Counted from the stretch's first letter, positions 43,000 to 53,628 are shown. The stretch is DNA of 64,000 nucleotides from DASTFY01 sp963813375 (GCA_963813375.1 CAWEYT010000020.1:148289-212288); one strand, 5' to 3'. Made by a program: numbers and translations. Notes: a model not told the origin generated them from the letters alone.

Positions 43000-43957
43000 T
43001 CAGAGGGGGCGGTAGGGACGGAGGCCGTCAGCGGGGATCGTGCCCAGCCGCCCGGCCTGGAAGTCCTCGACGGCCTGGACCAGCTCGGCCCTCGTGTTCA
43101 TCACGAACGGGCCATAGGCGGCCACGGGCTCACCGATGGGCTGGCCGCCGAGCAGCAGCACCTCGAGGCTCTTTGTCGGGTCAGCATCGATGGTGACGGT
43201 GTCGCCGGAGCCGAACACGCTCAACTGGCCGGACTCGAACGGCCGCCGCTCGCCGCCGACGGATCCCGCGCCGTCCAGCGCGTAGGCCAGGGCGTTGAAG
43301 CCGGTGGGCCAGGGGAGGGCCAGCCGGGAGCCCGGAGCCAGGGTGGCGTGGGCGACGACGATCGGCGTGTGGGTGGACCCGGGGCCACGGTGACCGGCGA
43401 GTTCGCCGGCGATGACCCGCACGAGCGCCCCACCGTCGGCCGAGGACAGCCAGCACGACCTGGTCCCCCTCCAGGCTCTGGTAGCGGGGGGCGGTCATCT
43501 TGTCCTTGCCGGGCAGGTTCACCCACAGCTGGATGCCGTGGAACAGCCCGCCGCTCACGACCAGCGCCTCCGGAGGGGTCTCGATGTGCAGGATGCCGCC
43601 GCCGGCCGTCATCCACTGCGTCGCGCCGTCGGTGATCACGCCGCCGCCGCCGTGGGAGTCCTGGTGCTGGAACGTGCCGTCGATCATGTACGTCACGGTC
43701 TCGAACCCGCGGTGCGGGTGCCAGTCGGTGCCTCGCGGCTCGCCCGGCGCGTACTCGACCTCGCCCATCTGGTCCATGTGGATGAACGGATCCAGGTCGC
43801 GCAGGTCGACCCCGGCGAAGGCTCGCCGCACGGGGAAGCCCTCGCCTTCGAAGCCCTGCGGCGCGGTGGTGACCGACCGGACGGGCCGGTCGACCGAGCC
43901 GGCGGCGGGGGCGGCGATCCGGGGGAGGCTGAGGGGGTCGGCGGTCACGGCGGGCAT
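43000..43957 (-). CDS. Pirin family protein (frameshift near 43450)
   Basis: About 318 residues from ATG at 43957. Bicupin signature: DPFIHMDQMGEVEYAPGEPRGTDWHPHRGFETVTYMIDGTFQHQDSHGGGG with the iron-binding histidines, then GILHIETP and GIQLWVNLPGKDK. After a one-base shift near 43450 the second cupin and C-terminal pirin domain continue VRVIAGELAGHRGPGSTHTPIVVAHATL and PFVMNTRAELVQAVEDFQAGRLG. Iron-dependent; some pirins are quercetin dioxygenases, others regulators. Confidence 0.88.
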
Positions 43958-44029
43958 GGTTACGTCCTCTCGATGAAACTTGCGCGTGCAAATATCTCAA
44001 CCGAGCCGGGCCGAGGTTTGTTCCCCGCG

Positions 44030-44692
44030 TCAGGCCTCGAAGTACTCGGTGGCCTGCTCGGACATCCGCTTCCCGGTGATCATCCCGACCGGGATGCCGA
44101 GCGCCCAGGTCATGATGCCGAGCGTGGGGGCCAGGAAGGCGACAGGGATCGACACCAGGAACACGACGGCGGGGAGCAGTGAGGCGATCATCCCCCAGCG
44201 GAACACGTCGTTGCTGGGCGCCACGCTGAGGAGGTCGTGCTTGCGGGCCAGCGCGAAGAGGACCGCCTCCACGGAGGCGACGATCGCGATGCAGAGCGCG
44301 TAGAGGGCCACGGCCACCGAGTTGTCGCTGTACTCGCCGAGCAGGCCCGAGGGGAACGGCAGGAAGGCGATGAACGCCAGATAGCAGATGGTGCCGAACA
44401 TCAGGGGCCGGTTGATGGCGGCCAGTCGGGCCACGAAGCGATGGTGCGCCAGCCAGAAGCTGCCGATCACCAGGAAGCTGATGAAGAACATGAGGATCTC
44501 GGGCTGCAGCTCGTCGAGCGCGTCCCACAGGTCTCGGTTCGACGAGCTGTCGGCCACGCTCGGGACTCCGAGAGCGACGATCAGCAGGGTGAGCGAGATG
44601 GCGTAGATGGCGTCGCTGAAGAAGGCCAGCCGGTCGAACTCCAGCTCCCCACGGGAGAACGTCCGCGCGTGCCGGTGGCCTTGGCCGTCCAT
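44030..44692 (-). CDS. TMEM175-family (DUF1211) potassium channel
   Basis: 220 residues with six membrane helices. First helix FDRLAFFSDAIYAISLTLLIVALGVP holds the R..xFSDA..AI..TLL signature that forms the pore in bacterial TMEM175. Helix 3 FFISFLVIGSFWLAHHRFV also matches. Bacterial forms work as dimers or tetramers leaking potassium. Divergent from the alpha/beta hydrolase with the palindromic operator in between. Confidence 0.9.
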   Translation of the reverse strand: MDGQGHRHARTFSRGELEFDRLAFFSDAIYAISLTLLIVALGVPSVADSSSNRDLWDALDELQPEILMFFISFLVIGSFWLAHHRFVARLAAINRPLMFGTICYLAFIAFLPFPSGLLGEYSDNSVAVALYALCIAIVASVEAVLFALARKHDLLSVAPSNDVFRWGMIASLLPAVVFLVSIPVAFLAPTLGIMTWALGIPVGMITGKRMSEQATEYFEA

Positions 44693-44715
44693 GCGTCCGG
44701 ACGGTAGCGGAGGCC

Positions 44716-44759
44716 TTGACTGTAGTTGTCACTACAAGTAGTGTGTAGTGATGACTACA
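44716..44759 (+). promoter_or_regulatory. Promoter and double palindromic operator at the start of the hydrolase gene
   Basis: Two TGTAGT-N4-ACTACA palindromes at 44721-44736 and 44744-44759 lie 23 bases apart and together form a larger dyad (TCACTACA-N7-TGTAGTGA). A TTGACT (44716) and TAGTGT (44739) are 17 bases apart and would start transcription at about the ATG at 44751, suggesting a leaderless message. A dimeric repressor would cover the promoter. Confidence 0.7.
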
Positions 44760-45604
44760 ACTGCTGAGACCGTCGCGGTGCCCGGGGGTCGCATGCGGGT
44801 GCGGGTGGGCGACGAAGGCGTCCCGGTCCTCTTCGTGCATCCAGCGCTCATGAACGGGCACGTCTGGGACGACGTCGTCGCGAGGACCGACGGGATCAGG
44901 GCCGTGCTCCCCGACCTGCCTCTCGGAGCCCACGGGCCGGCGATGGAGCGCGATGCCGACCTCTCGCTGCCCGCGATGGCCCGGATGCTCGTGGCGGCAC
45001 TCGACCACGCCGGCATCGAGCGGGCGATCGTCGTCGGGAACGACACGGGGGGTGCGGTCGCGCAGCAGTTCGTGGCCGACCACCCCGAACGGGTGGCGGG
45101 TCTGCTGCTGCTGTCGTGCGACGCGTTCGAGAACTTCCCGCCGCGCGCCTTCCGGTGGTTCCCGAAGGCGCTGCAGTTGCCGGCGGCGCCGTGGCTCGTG
45201 GCCCAGACCTTGCGGGCCGGGCCGTTGCGCCGCCTGCCGATCACCTTCGGCCGCCTCATCCGCCGCCGGCTCGATCGCGCCGAGGCGGAGTTGATGATGG
45301 GACCGCTGTGGCGCTCGCGGTCGAACCGTCGCGACCTGCGCCGGGCCGCGGCGACCATGACCCCAGGTCTCACGCTCGAGCTCGCTCGCCGCCTCGACGG
45401 GTTCGACCGGCCCGTCGTCATCGCGTGGTCGGCCGACGATCCCATCTTCCTCCGGCCCATGCCGAGCGCCTCGCCGCGCTCTTCCCCAACGGGCGCGTAC
45501 GCCCGCCCATATCGGACAGCCTGGCGCTCAGCCCGCTCGACCAGCCGGCAGACGTTGCATCTGCACTCACCGAGCTGCTGACACTCGTCGCGCCGGCCCG
45601 TTGA
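44751..45604 (+). CDS. Alpha/beta hydrolase (frameshift near 45452)
   Basis: About 284 residues. ATG at 44751 lies inside the operator. Fold signatures VPVLFVHPALMNGHVWDDV (oxyanion strand), ERAIVVGNDTGGAVAQQFVADHPERVAGLLLLSC, where the nucleophile elbow is G-N-D-T-G with Asp, and VVIAWSADDPIF for the acid. One base is missing near 45452; the restored end is AHAERLAALFPNGRVRPPISDSLALSPLDQPADVASALTELL. Asp nucleophile fits epoxide-hydrolase or haloalkane-dehalogenase types. Confidence 0.82.
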
Positions 45605-46820
45605 GCAACAGCGCGGCCAGCAGTCCGCTCAGTCCCATCACGATCGCGGCGCCTGCGTAGGCGACGGGAACCCCGGCCACGCCGGCCACCACCGCCCCGA
45701 TGGCGGCGCCGAACGGCTGCCCGCCCCACGACACCATCCGACCGAGCACGTTCACGCTCGAGCGAAGATCGTCCGGGGCGGCGAGTTGGCGGTAGGTGAT
45801 GCCGGCGTTGATGGTGGTGGAGATCGACCAGGAGAACACCACGAGGAGCACCGCGGCGGGCACCCAGAGGCTGACGACGGCCAGCGCCGCGGCCACGGTC
45901 GACGACAGCAGCATGCTGCCGGGGGTCAACCAGCGGATGCGCTCGGCCCGGAACAGCCGGCCGAAGACGACGCCCGCGACGAGCGCTCCTGCCCCCGTGG
46001 CGCCGTAGAGGAGGCCGATGCGGGCGTCACGGTCGGCCAGCCCGAGCTCGGTCACGGCGTACGGCACGAGCAGGCCCAGCACGGCGCCGAAGGAGAACGA
46101 GTTGCCGAAGCCGACGCCGATGAGGGTGGCCACGGTGCGATCGGATCGCACGAAACGAAGCGCCCGGCCCACCTGCTCGCGGATCCCCACGCCGACCCCG
46201 GACGCGGCCGGGGTGGTGCGGAACGTGCTCCTGATGGTCATCTGGCAGCCGGCGGCCACGAGGAAGCTGGCCGAATCGATCCAGACGGCGTTGGCCGGAC
46301 CGATCGCCGCGGCCAGCAGGCCGCCCACGACGGGACCAGCCACCTCGGCGGCCGACGCCTGGGCATAGAGGAAGCCGTTGGCGGCCGACAGCCGGTCGGG
46401 CCCCACGAGGGCGGGCACCGCGCCGAAGACTGCAGCATCGGAGAACACGAACGCCGTGGCCGACAGCAACCCGACCACGTACACCTGCGCCACGGTCAGG
46501 ACGCCGAACGCATGTGCCAGCGGAATGGTGGCCACGAGGAGGCCCTCGGCCACGTTGCCGCCGATGATGAGGAAGCGGCGGTTCCCGCGGTCGGCGAGGG
46601 GCCCGGCGATGACCCCGAACAGCAGGTAGGGGACGACCCGCACGGCGAACAGCGCGCCGGTCTGCGTCACCGAGCCGGTGGCCTCGAACACGACGAGGGG
46701 CAGCACGACCGTGGTGATGGCGCTGCCCAGCATCGAGATCCCCTCGGCCGTGGCCCAGCGGACGAATGCCGGTTCGGACCGGAGCGAGGTCGCTCGTTGG
46801 TCGCCGCTCAATGACGTCAT
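45567..46820 (-). CDS. MFS transporter (MFS_3, EntS-like)
   Basis: 417 residues from ATG at 46820. Twelve membrane segments; PLADRGNRRFLIIGGNVAEGLLVATIPL is the loop 2-3 motif, then FLYAQASAAEVAGPVVGGLLAAAIGPANAVWIDSASFLVAA. Similar to proteins that export enterobactin or macrolides. Its end overlaps the convergent hydrolase by about 38 bases. Divergent from the mannosidase gene. Confidence 0.87.
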   Translation of the reverse strand: MTSLSGDQRATSLRSEPAFVRWATAEGISMLGSAITTVVLPLVVFEATGSVTQTGALFAVRVVPYLLFGVIAGPLADRGNRRFLIIGGNVAEGLLVATIPLAHAFGVLTVAQVYVVGLLSATAFVFSDAAVFGAVPALVGPDRLSAANGFLYAQASAAEVAGPVVGGLLAAAIGPANAVWIDSASFLVAAGCQMTIRSTFRTTPAASGVGVGIREQVGRALRFVRSDRTVATLIGVGFGNSFSFGAVLGLLVPYAVTELGLADRDARIGLLYGATGAGALVAGVVFGRLFRAERIRWLTPGSMLLSSTVAAALAVVSLWVPAAVLLVVFSWSISTTINAGITYRQLAAPDDLRSSVNVLGRMVSWGGQPFGAAIGAVVAGVAGVPVAYAGAAIVMGLSGLLAALLLNGPARRVSAAR

Positions 46821-46885
46821 CGTGGCAGGCGGGGTTCGCGCGGCGATGGTCCCTCGGGCGACGGTGGCAGCGACGGTCGTGGAGA

Positions 46886-49800
46886 ATGCGCAGCGTGCAC
46901 GACAACCGGGAGCTCGTCGAGGCGCGCCTGCACCGTGAGCTGACCGAGCGGCTGCGCCCCGCTGTCCACCGCGCCCGGGTGCCGTTGCGGGTCGAGGCGT
47001 GGTCGCCTCCCGGGGAGCCGGTGCCGCTACGACGTCGCCGCGGCCGCTGAGTACGAGCCGTTCGAGGTCGGCGACGCATGGGGCCGGCCGTGGGGCACGA
47101 CGTGGTTCCGCCTCTCGGGCACGGTGCCCGACACGTGGGAAGCGTGGCCGGGGCAGGTCGAGGCCGTGATCGACCTCGGCTTCCGCGGCGCCGACGCGGG
47201 CTTCCAGGCCGAGGGGCTGGTGTGGGAGGGCGGTGCACCCCTCCAGGGTGTCCACCCGCGGCGCACCGCGGTACCGCTGCCCGCGGCGGCACGGGGACGA
47301 GCCATCGAGCTGATGGTCGAGGCCGCGGCGAACCCGGCCTTCCCGGACTTCCGTCCTTCGCCGATGGGCGCCTGGGACACCGCGCCCGACCGCCCGATCT
47401 ACCGCCTGGCCGGGGCCGATCTGGCCGTCCTCGACCGTGACGTCTTCGCCCTCGTGCTGGACATCGAGGTCCTCGCCGGCACGATGTTCGCGCTCTCGCT
47501 CGACGATCCGCGTCGCCAGCGACTCCTCCGCACGCTGGAGCGGGCGCTCGACGCCCTCGACCTGAGCGACGTCTCCGGGACGGCAGCCACCGCCCGCGAC
47601 GTCCTGGCCCCGGCACTGGCGCTGCCGGCTCGCGCCGAGCGCGCACCGGACCGTCGCCGTCGGCCACGCCCACATCGACACCGCATGGCTGTGGCCCCTG
47701 CGGGAGACCGTGCGCAAGTGCACCCGCACCTTCGCTTCCGCGCTGCGGCTGATGGACGACTATCCCGACTACCGGTTCGTGTGCTCGCAGGCGGTGCAGT
47801 ACGAGTGGATGCGGCGGGAGCACCCGGCGCTGTTCGCCCGCATGCAGGAGAAGGCCGCCGCCGGCCAGTGGATCCCGGTCGGCGGCATGTGGGTGGAGAC
47901 GGACGCCAACCTCCCGAGCGGGGAGTCCATCGTCCGCCAGCTCGTCCACGGGCAACGGTTCTTCGAGCAGCACTTCGGCCGGCGCTGCCGGGAGGTCTGG
48001 ATCCCCGACGTGTTCGGCTACCCGGCCTCGCTCCCGCAGATCTTCGCGGCCGCCGGGTGCGACCGCTTCGTGACCCAGAAGCTGTCGTGGAACAAGGAGA
48101 ACCGCTTCCCCCACAGCACCTTCTGGTGGGAGGGCATCGACGGCAGCCGGGTCCTCACGCACTTCCCGCCGGTCGAGACGTACAACGCGATGATCGTCCC
48201 CGCGGAGCAGGCCGACCTCGTGCGCAACTTCCACGAGCACGGCTGGAGCGACTGGTCGTTGACGCCCTACGGCTACGGCAACGGCGGCGGCGGACCGACC
48301 CGGGAGATGGTGGAGCGGGCCAGGCGGATGGCCGACATCGACGGCCTGCCGCGGCTGGAGCTCGGGACCGTGGACGGCTTCTTCGAGGCCGTCGAAGCGG
48401 AGGCCGCCTCGGGCGCGCCGGTGCCGGTGTGGTCGGGCGAGCTGTACTTCGAGATGCACCGCGGCACGCTCACGAGTCAGGTCAGGACGAAGGTGGGCAA
48501 CCGGCGCAACGAGCGCCTCCTGCACGAGGCCGAGTTGTGGTGGACGATGCTCGGCTGGCCGGACGAGGTGGCGTCCGAGCTGGACGGGCTCTGGAAGGAC
48601 CTGCTGGTCCAGCAGTTCCACGACATCCTGCCGGGCTCGTCCATCGCCTGGGTCCATGCCGATGCGGAGGCCGAGCACGGGAGGATCACCGATCGCCTGG
48701 AGACGCTGGTCGCAGGGGCGCTCGACTGTCTGGCCCCGGGTGCCCTCGCCGTGGCGTCCGCGCGCAGCCGATCGCGAATCGAGGTGGTGGTGGCGCCGGT
48801 GGCGCCGTCCGGTGCCGGCCCGGTCCAGCGGCTGTCCGACGAAGGTCACGGTGGCGACAGCGACAGTGGTCGCACGGCCTTCCTCGCGCACGTACCGGCG
48901 ATGGGCATCGTTTCCGTGAGAGGCCATCGTGCCGGCGGACGGCGACGACGTCGCGGTGTCCGAGCGGAGCCTGTCGAACGGCTGTGTGGTCGCCGAGTGG
49001 GACGACGAGGGAGCGTTGGTCTCGATCCGATCGCTGGAGCACGACCGCGAGCTGTTGCTCCCCGGGCGCAGGGTCGAGCTCGAGCTGACGCCTGATCACC
49101 CGGTCGAGTACGACGCCTGGGACCTGGAGGGCTGGGCCCGCCGTCGGTCCCGCCCGCTCCGTGGGCCGGCGACCGTCGAGATCCTCGAACGCGGCCCGCT
49201 GCTGGGGGCGGTGAAGGTCACGCGGGCAGATGGTCCGTCCACGTTCGTGGTGACCTACCGGCTCTCGGCCGGGTCGAGCCGGCTCGACATCGCGGTGGAG
49301 GTCGACTGGCAGCACGAGGAGCACCTGCTCTCGATGGCGTTCCCGCTCGACGTGCGGGCGGAGCAGGCCACGTGCGACATCCAGTTCGGGCACGTCCGGC
49401 GACCGACGCACGCCAGCTCGTCCTGGGACGCCGCCAAGTTCGAGGTGTGCGCGCACCGCTTCGTCGATCTGTCGGAGCCGTCGTTCGGGGTCGCGGTGCT
49501 CAACGACGGGCGCTACGGGCATGCCGTGCAAGGAGATGCCGTGAGGGTGTCGCTGCTGCGGGCCACGCGCTACCCCGACCCGCAGGCCGACCGGGGCCGC
49601 CACGAGGTCACGCTCGCCGTCCTGCCGCACGGTCCCGGGCTCGAGCAGGTGCTCGCGGAGGCCGAGGCCCTCAACCGCCCGCCGCGGGTGATCACGGGCG
49701 GTTCGGCACCGGCGCCCCCGGTGCCGATCGTCTCGGTGGCCGGCGGGGCCGTGGAGGTGGTCGCCGTGAAGGGTGCGGACGACGGGTCGGGTGATGTCGT

Positions 49801-49990
49801 GCTGCGACTGCACGAGGCGCTCGGCGACCGCAGCCGGGTCCGGCTCGACTTCGCCGGCGCCGTCCGGCGGGCGAGGCGGTGTTCCGTGCTGGAGGATCCG
49901 GGCGACGAGCTGCCCATCGACGGGAGCGCGATCGAGCTCTCGCTCAGGCCCTTCGAGCTCGTGACTCTCCGGGTGAGCCTGGCCGGCTAG
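46886..49990 (+). CDS. GH38 alpha-mannosidase (three apparent frameshifts)
   Basis: About 1033 residues if joined. ATG at 46886 gives RSVHDNRELVEARLHRELTERLRPAVH; the N-terminal domain ends before HAHIDTAWLWPLRET (zinc-site histidine and aspartate). The catalytic nucleophile aspartate is in WIPDVFGYPASLPQIFAAAGCDRF. Later blocks FPPVETYNAMI, YGYGNGGGGPTREMVERARRM and ELYFEMHRGTLTSQVRTKVGNRRNERLL are typical. Extra bases occur near 47027, 47645 and 48923. It removes alpha-linked mannose; likely cytoplasmic because no signal peptide is seen. Confidence 0.88.
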
Positions 49991-50041
49991 TGGGACATTG
50001 GGCCCTGGCACGAACGAGCAGCCGTTCGCCATGCTGGGGCC

Positions 50042-50582
50042 GTGGCCACCAAGAGAGCGTCGCCGACCTTCGGTCCGGCGGAGCTGCGCGACGGCACCGC
50101 AGTCCACATCGAGCCCATGCACAGGACCGACGCCGGACGGCTGGAGACCTTCCACCACACGCTGTCGCCCGAGACAACACGCCTGCGCTTCTTCTACCTC
50201 CACCCGCAGCTCAGCGAGCAGGAGGTACAGCGCTTCACCCACGTCGACCACGAGGACCGGGAAGCCCTGGTGGCCGTGCACGACGGCGAGATCATCGGCG
50301 TGGCCCGGTTCGATCGGCTCGAGGACAGCTGCGGAGGCCGAGATCGCGTTCGTGGTCGCCGACGCGTGGCAGGGACGCGGGCTCGGCTCGCTGCTCTTCC
50401 GTCGCCTGGCCACCCGGGCCGTCGAGGTGGGCGTCCGCCGCCTCGTCGCCGACACCCTCTTCCGCAACCGGCGGATGCTGGCGGTGTTCCGCCACGCCGG
50501 GTTGCCCTATGTGGAGTCGATGGACGGCGATGTCGTGCGCATCGTGCTGGAGCTGGAGCCGGCCCGTCCGGACGCGGTCTGA
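50042..50582 (+). CDS. GNAT family N-acetyltransferase (frameshift near 50332)
   Basis: About 180 residues, GTG start. GTAVHIEPMHRTDAGRLETFHHTLSPETTRLRFFYLHPQLSEQEVQRFTHVDHEDREALVAVHDGEIIGVARFDRL matches the lysine-acetylase (Pat-like) start; after one extra base IAFVVADAWQGRGLGSLLFRRLATRAVEVGVRRL carries the acetyl-CoA loop Q-G-R-G-L-G. Usually acetylates proteins or small amines. Confidence 0.82.
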
Positions 50583-50621
50583 GGCCGGACGATCCTCGCG
50601 TCAGGTCATACGGTCACCGGC

Positions 50622-51890
50622 ATGGAAAGGGCAACGACAGCCGACGCGGTGATGGAGCACATCCAGCACGGTGCCGATCTCATCCTGCCGCTGGCCAACG
50701 GCGAGCCGGTCACGCTCATGGACGCCATCGAGGAGCACGCCGATCAGCTCCGGGACGTCGTCGTGCACCAGATGCACGCGCTGCACGATCGGCCCTATCT
50801 GCACGGCGCGTATCCGGGCCGGCTGCACCACGTCTCCTACTTCCTGTCGCACGTGACCCGAGCGCCGTTCCAGGCCGGCACCCTCGATCTCGTCCCCAAC
50901 AACTTCAGCGAGATGCGGGCCATCCTGGCGGACCGCACGACCGATCCGCTCGTGCTGGCGGCGGCATCACCGCCCGATCGCCACGGTTACTTCAGCCTGG
51001 GCCTCAATGCCGACTACGTGGCGTCGTTCATCGGTCGGGCCCGGTTCTTCCTGGAAGCGAACGCCCAGGTGCCGAGGACGTTCGGTCGCAACCAGGTCCA
51101 CATGAGCCAGGTGGTCGGTTGGGTCGAGGTCGACCGCCCGCTCGTCGAGGTGGCGCCCGCCCACCGCACCGACGTCGACGACCGGATCGCGGCCTTCGTG
51201 GCCGAGCGCATCCCGAACGGGGCGACGATCCAGACGGGCATCGGCGCCATCCCCAACTCCGTGATGGCCGCGCTCGTCGATCACCGGGATCTCGGCGTGC
51301 ACACCGAGCTCATCTCCGACGGCCTGATGGACCTCGTCGAGCGCGGGGTGGTCAACGGAGTGGCCAAGCAGCTCAACCGCACCAAGACCGTGGGCACGTT
51401 CGCGCTCGGGACCCGCCGCCTCTACGACTTCCTGCACGAGAACAGCGCGTTCGAGCTGTGGCCGGTTCGCTACGTGAACGACCCTCGCGTGATCGCGCAG
51501 GAGGACGGCTTCGTCTCGATCAACTCGACCATCTCGGTCGACCTCATGGGCCAGTGCGCCTCGGAGACCATCCACGGTGAGTACTACTCGTCGAGCGGCG
51601 GGCAGGCGGACTTCGCCCGGGGGGCGATGTACTCGAGAGGCGGCCAGGGCTTCGTGGTGCTCCGCTCGACCACCAAGCACGGTGAGGTCTCCAAGATCGT
51701 GGCCGAGCTCGAGCAGGGCGACGTCGTGACGACGCTCAAGAACACGGTCGACAAGGTCGTGACCGAGTGGGGCGTGGCCGAGCTGCGCGGTCGATCACTG
51801 CGCGAGCGCGCGCGGGCGCTCATCGCCATCGCCCATCCGGACCACCGCGACCGCCTGCTGCACGAGGCCCGTGAGCAGGGGCGTCTGTGA
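50622..51890 (+). CDS. Acetyl-CoA hydrolase/4-hydroxybutyrate CoA-transferase-like enzyme
   Basis: 422 residues from ATG at 50622. ADAVMEHIQHGADLILPLANGEPVTLMDAI, TLDLVPNNFSEMRAIL, SPPDRHGYFSLGLNADYVASFI, TIQTGIGAIPNSVMAAL and LGVHTELISDGLMDLVERGVV are family blocks; the glutamate in HTEL is the expected CoA-ester forming residue. The end has VVLRSTTKHGEVSKIVAEL. Shares CoA between short-chain acids; may serve acetate or hydroxybutyrate. Confidence 0.92.
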   Translation: MERATTADAVMEHIQHGADLILPLANGEPVTLMDAIEEHADQLRDVVVHQMHALHDRPYLHGAYPGRLHHVSYFLSHVTRAPFQAGTLDLVPNNFSEMRAILADRTTDPLVLAAASPPDRHGYFSLGLNADYVASFIGRARFFLEANAQVPRTFGRNQVHMSQVVGWVEVDRPLVEVAPAHRTDVDDRIAAFVAERIPNGATIQTGIGAIPNSVMAALVDHRDLGVHTELISDGLMDLVERGVVNGVAKQLNRTKTVGTFALGTRRLYDFLHENSAFELWPVRYVNDPRVIAQEDGFVSINSTISVDLMGQCASETIHGEYYSSSGGQADFARGAMYSRGGQGFVVLRSTTKHGEVSKIVAELEQGDVVTTLKNTVDKVVTEWGVAELRGRSLRERARALIAIAHPDHRDRLLHEAREQGRL

Positions 51891-51976
51891 CAGCGGGCGA
51901 ATGAGGTTCGATCAGCGGTGGCGACGGGTAAACGGATCCGCGCGCGCTGCCGCGCCGTGACCTCCGGGAGTCAGCC

Positions 51977-52837
51977 ATGGATCCACGCAACGTCGCCGAG
52001 CGGATCGAGGCGATCGACGCTCTCGACCGCGCCGCGGAACCCGTCGAGCAGCTGGTCGGTCGAGTGCTCCCGCGTGGTGGCGTCAAGGACGTGCTCCACG
52101 GGGTCTGGATCGGGCATCCGCTGCATCCCCTGCTCACGGATCTGCCCATCGGGTTCTGGACGAGCGCGTTCATGCTCGACATCGTCGGTGGCCGCCGGTC
52201 CCGTTCGGCTGCGGATCTGCTCGTCGGCCTGGGTGTCGCCAGCGCGCTGCCCACGGCCGCTGCCGGCGTCGCCGACTGGTCGGAGCTCAACAAGCCCGAG
52301 CGACGAACGGGCCTGGTCCACGCCGCCGCCAACCTGACCGCGACGGCGCTCTACGGCTTGTCGTTCCTGGCCCGCGGGCGGGGTCGTCGGGGCGCCGGCG
52401 TCGCTCTCGCCATGGCCGGCGCCACCGCCGCGACCGTGGGCGGGTACCTCGGCGGTCACCTCACGTACCGCCGCGCCAGCGGAGCCAACCGAGCTGCCGA
52501 CGCGCCGGCTCCCGAGGACTGGGTCGAGCTCGAGGTCGACGGCGCGCTCGATGGAGACAAGCCGACCCTCGCTCACCTCGATGGCGAGCCCCTGGCCGCC
52601 GTGGGCGGAGGATCGCCAGCCGCGCTGTTCGCCCGCTGCAGCCACCTGGGCGGACCGCTCGAGGAGGGCGACCTGGTCGACGGATGCCTGCGTTGTCCCT
52701 GGCACGCCAGCATGTTCCGTGTTGCCGACGGCACCGTCGTCCACGGCCCGGCCACGGCACCTCAGCCCGCCTACGAGCTGCGCGTCGAGGGCGAACAGGT
52801 GGAGGCCAAGCGGCTGACCGCAGGACGGCCGCGATGA
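51977..52837 (+). CDS. DUF2231 membrane domain fused to a Rieske [2Fe-2S] domain
   Basis: 286 residues. Residues 1-160 form a DUF2231-type unit (HGVWIGHPLHPLLTDLPIGFWTSAFMLDIVGG) with four membrane helices; residues about 175-275 are a Rieske domain with CSHLGGPLEEGDLVDGCLRCPWHASMF, giving Cys-x-His and Cys-x2-His ligands. The ferredoxin gene follows with a four-base overlap (ATGA). A membrane redox pair is likely, with unknown donors and acceptors. Confidence 0.9.
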   Translation: MDPRNVAERIEAIDALDRAAEPVEQLVGRVLPRGGVKDVLHGVWIGHPLHPLLTDLPIGFWTSAFMLDIVGGRRSRSAADLLVGLGVASALPTAAAGVADWSELNKPERRTGLVHAAANLTATALYGLSFLARGRGRRGAGVALAMAGATAATVGGYLGGHLTYRRASGANRAADAPAPEDWVELEVDGALDGDKPTLAHLDGEPLAAVGGGSPAALFARCSHLGGPLEEGDLVDGCLRCPWHASMFRVADGTVVHGPATAPQPAYELRVEGEQVEAKRLTAGRPR

Positions 52838-53226
52838 GCGGCATCGCGATCATCACCGAGGCCTGCATCGACGTGAAGGACCGGGCATGCGTCGATGTGT
52901 GTCCGGTCCAGTGCATCTACGAGTTCGATCCCGCTGGAAACGTGCTCTTCTCCGAGGTCGAGGCAGGCGGTGGCGTGGAGAACACGCACCAACCCGACCC
53001 GGACGCCGTCTCGGTGTTCGGGGACAGCTTGCTCTACGTCAACACCGAGGAGTGCACCTCCTGCACGGCCTGCTACCAGCCCGACGTCTGCCCGGTCGGC
53101 GCGATCTACTCCGAGGAGCACGTTCCCGACGGCTCGGGCTCGGTCAACTACAACGCCGCCGACCCGAACAAGGGCCACGACCACACGTTCTTCGTCCAAC
53201 ACAGTCGGGACGTGTTCGCCGATTGA
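52834..53226 (+). CDS. Ferredoxin, actinobacterial 7Fe type
   Basis: 130 residues from ATG at 52834. Two cluster regions: DRACVDVCPVQCIYEFD and NTEECTSCTACYQPDVCPVGAIY. The spacing fits one [3Fe-4S] and one [4Fe-4S] cluster with an insertion of about 40 residues between them. It accepts or donates single electrons in the cytoplasm; coupling with the membrane Rieske protein suggests it docks there. Confidence 0.9.
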   Translation: MSGIAIITEACIDVKDRACVDVCPVQCIYEFDPAGNVLFSEVEAGGGVENTHQPDPDAVSVFGDSLLYVNTEECTSCTACYQPDVCPVGAIYSEEHVPDGSGSVNYNAADPNKGHDHTFFVQHSRDVFAD

Positions 53227-53301
53227 GCGCGGCCGCGGACGATTGAGGTGACCGCGTGGGTGGTACAGGCCATCCGTCGGCTGTGAATCAGGAGGTGCGT
53301 C

Positions 53302-53628
53302 ATGCCACCAGCCGCTTGGAGCAAGAAGCGTGAGAGGCAGTACGAGCACATCAAGGACGGGCTGCTGGATCGTGGCGAGACCGAGGACACGGCCGAGGAG
53401 ATCGCGGCCAGGACGGTGAACAAGGAACGGGCACGGCACGGCGAGGCCCGCGAGTCCAGCCGGTCGTCGACCGATGACATCTCCTCAGGTCGGCGCGGCG
53501 GTCTGCGCTCGCACAGTGGGCCCGGCGGCCGCACATACGACCAGCTCTACAGCGAGGCCAAGCGCAAGAACGTCAAGGGCCGCTCGAAGATGAACAAGGC
53601 CCAACTGGAGCGCGCCGTAGGCCGCTAG
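53302..53628 (+). CDS. Rho-N-like 'plasmid stabilization' family protein
   Basis: 108 residues. PPAAWSKKRERQYEHIKDGLLDRGETEDTAEEIAARTVNKERARHGEA, DISSGRRGGLRSHSGPGGRTYDQLYSEAKRKNVKGRSKMNKAQLERAV is a widespread conserved small protein; the tail is Rho N-terminal-like. Often labelled plasmid stabilization or stress-related, without proof. SD AGGAGG is 6 bases upstream. Confidence 0.9.
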   Translation: MPPAAWSKKRERQYEHIKDGLLDRGETEDTAEEIAARTVNKERARHGEARESSRSSTDDISSGRRGGLRSHSGPGGRTYDQLYSEAKRKNVKGRSKMNKAQLERAVGR

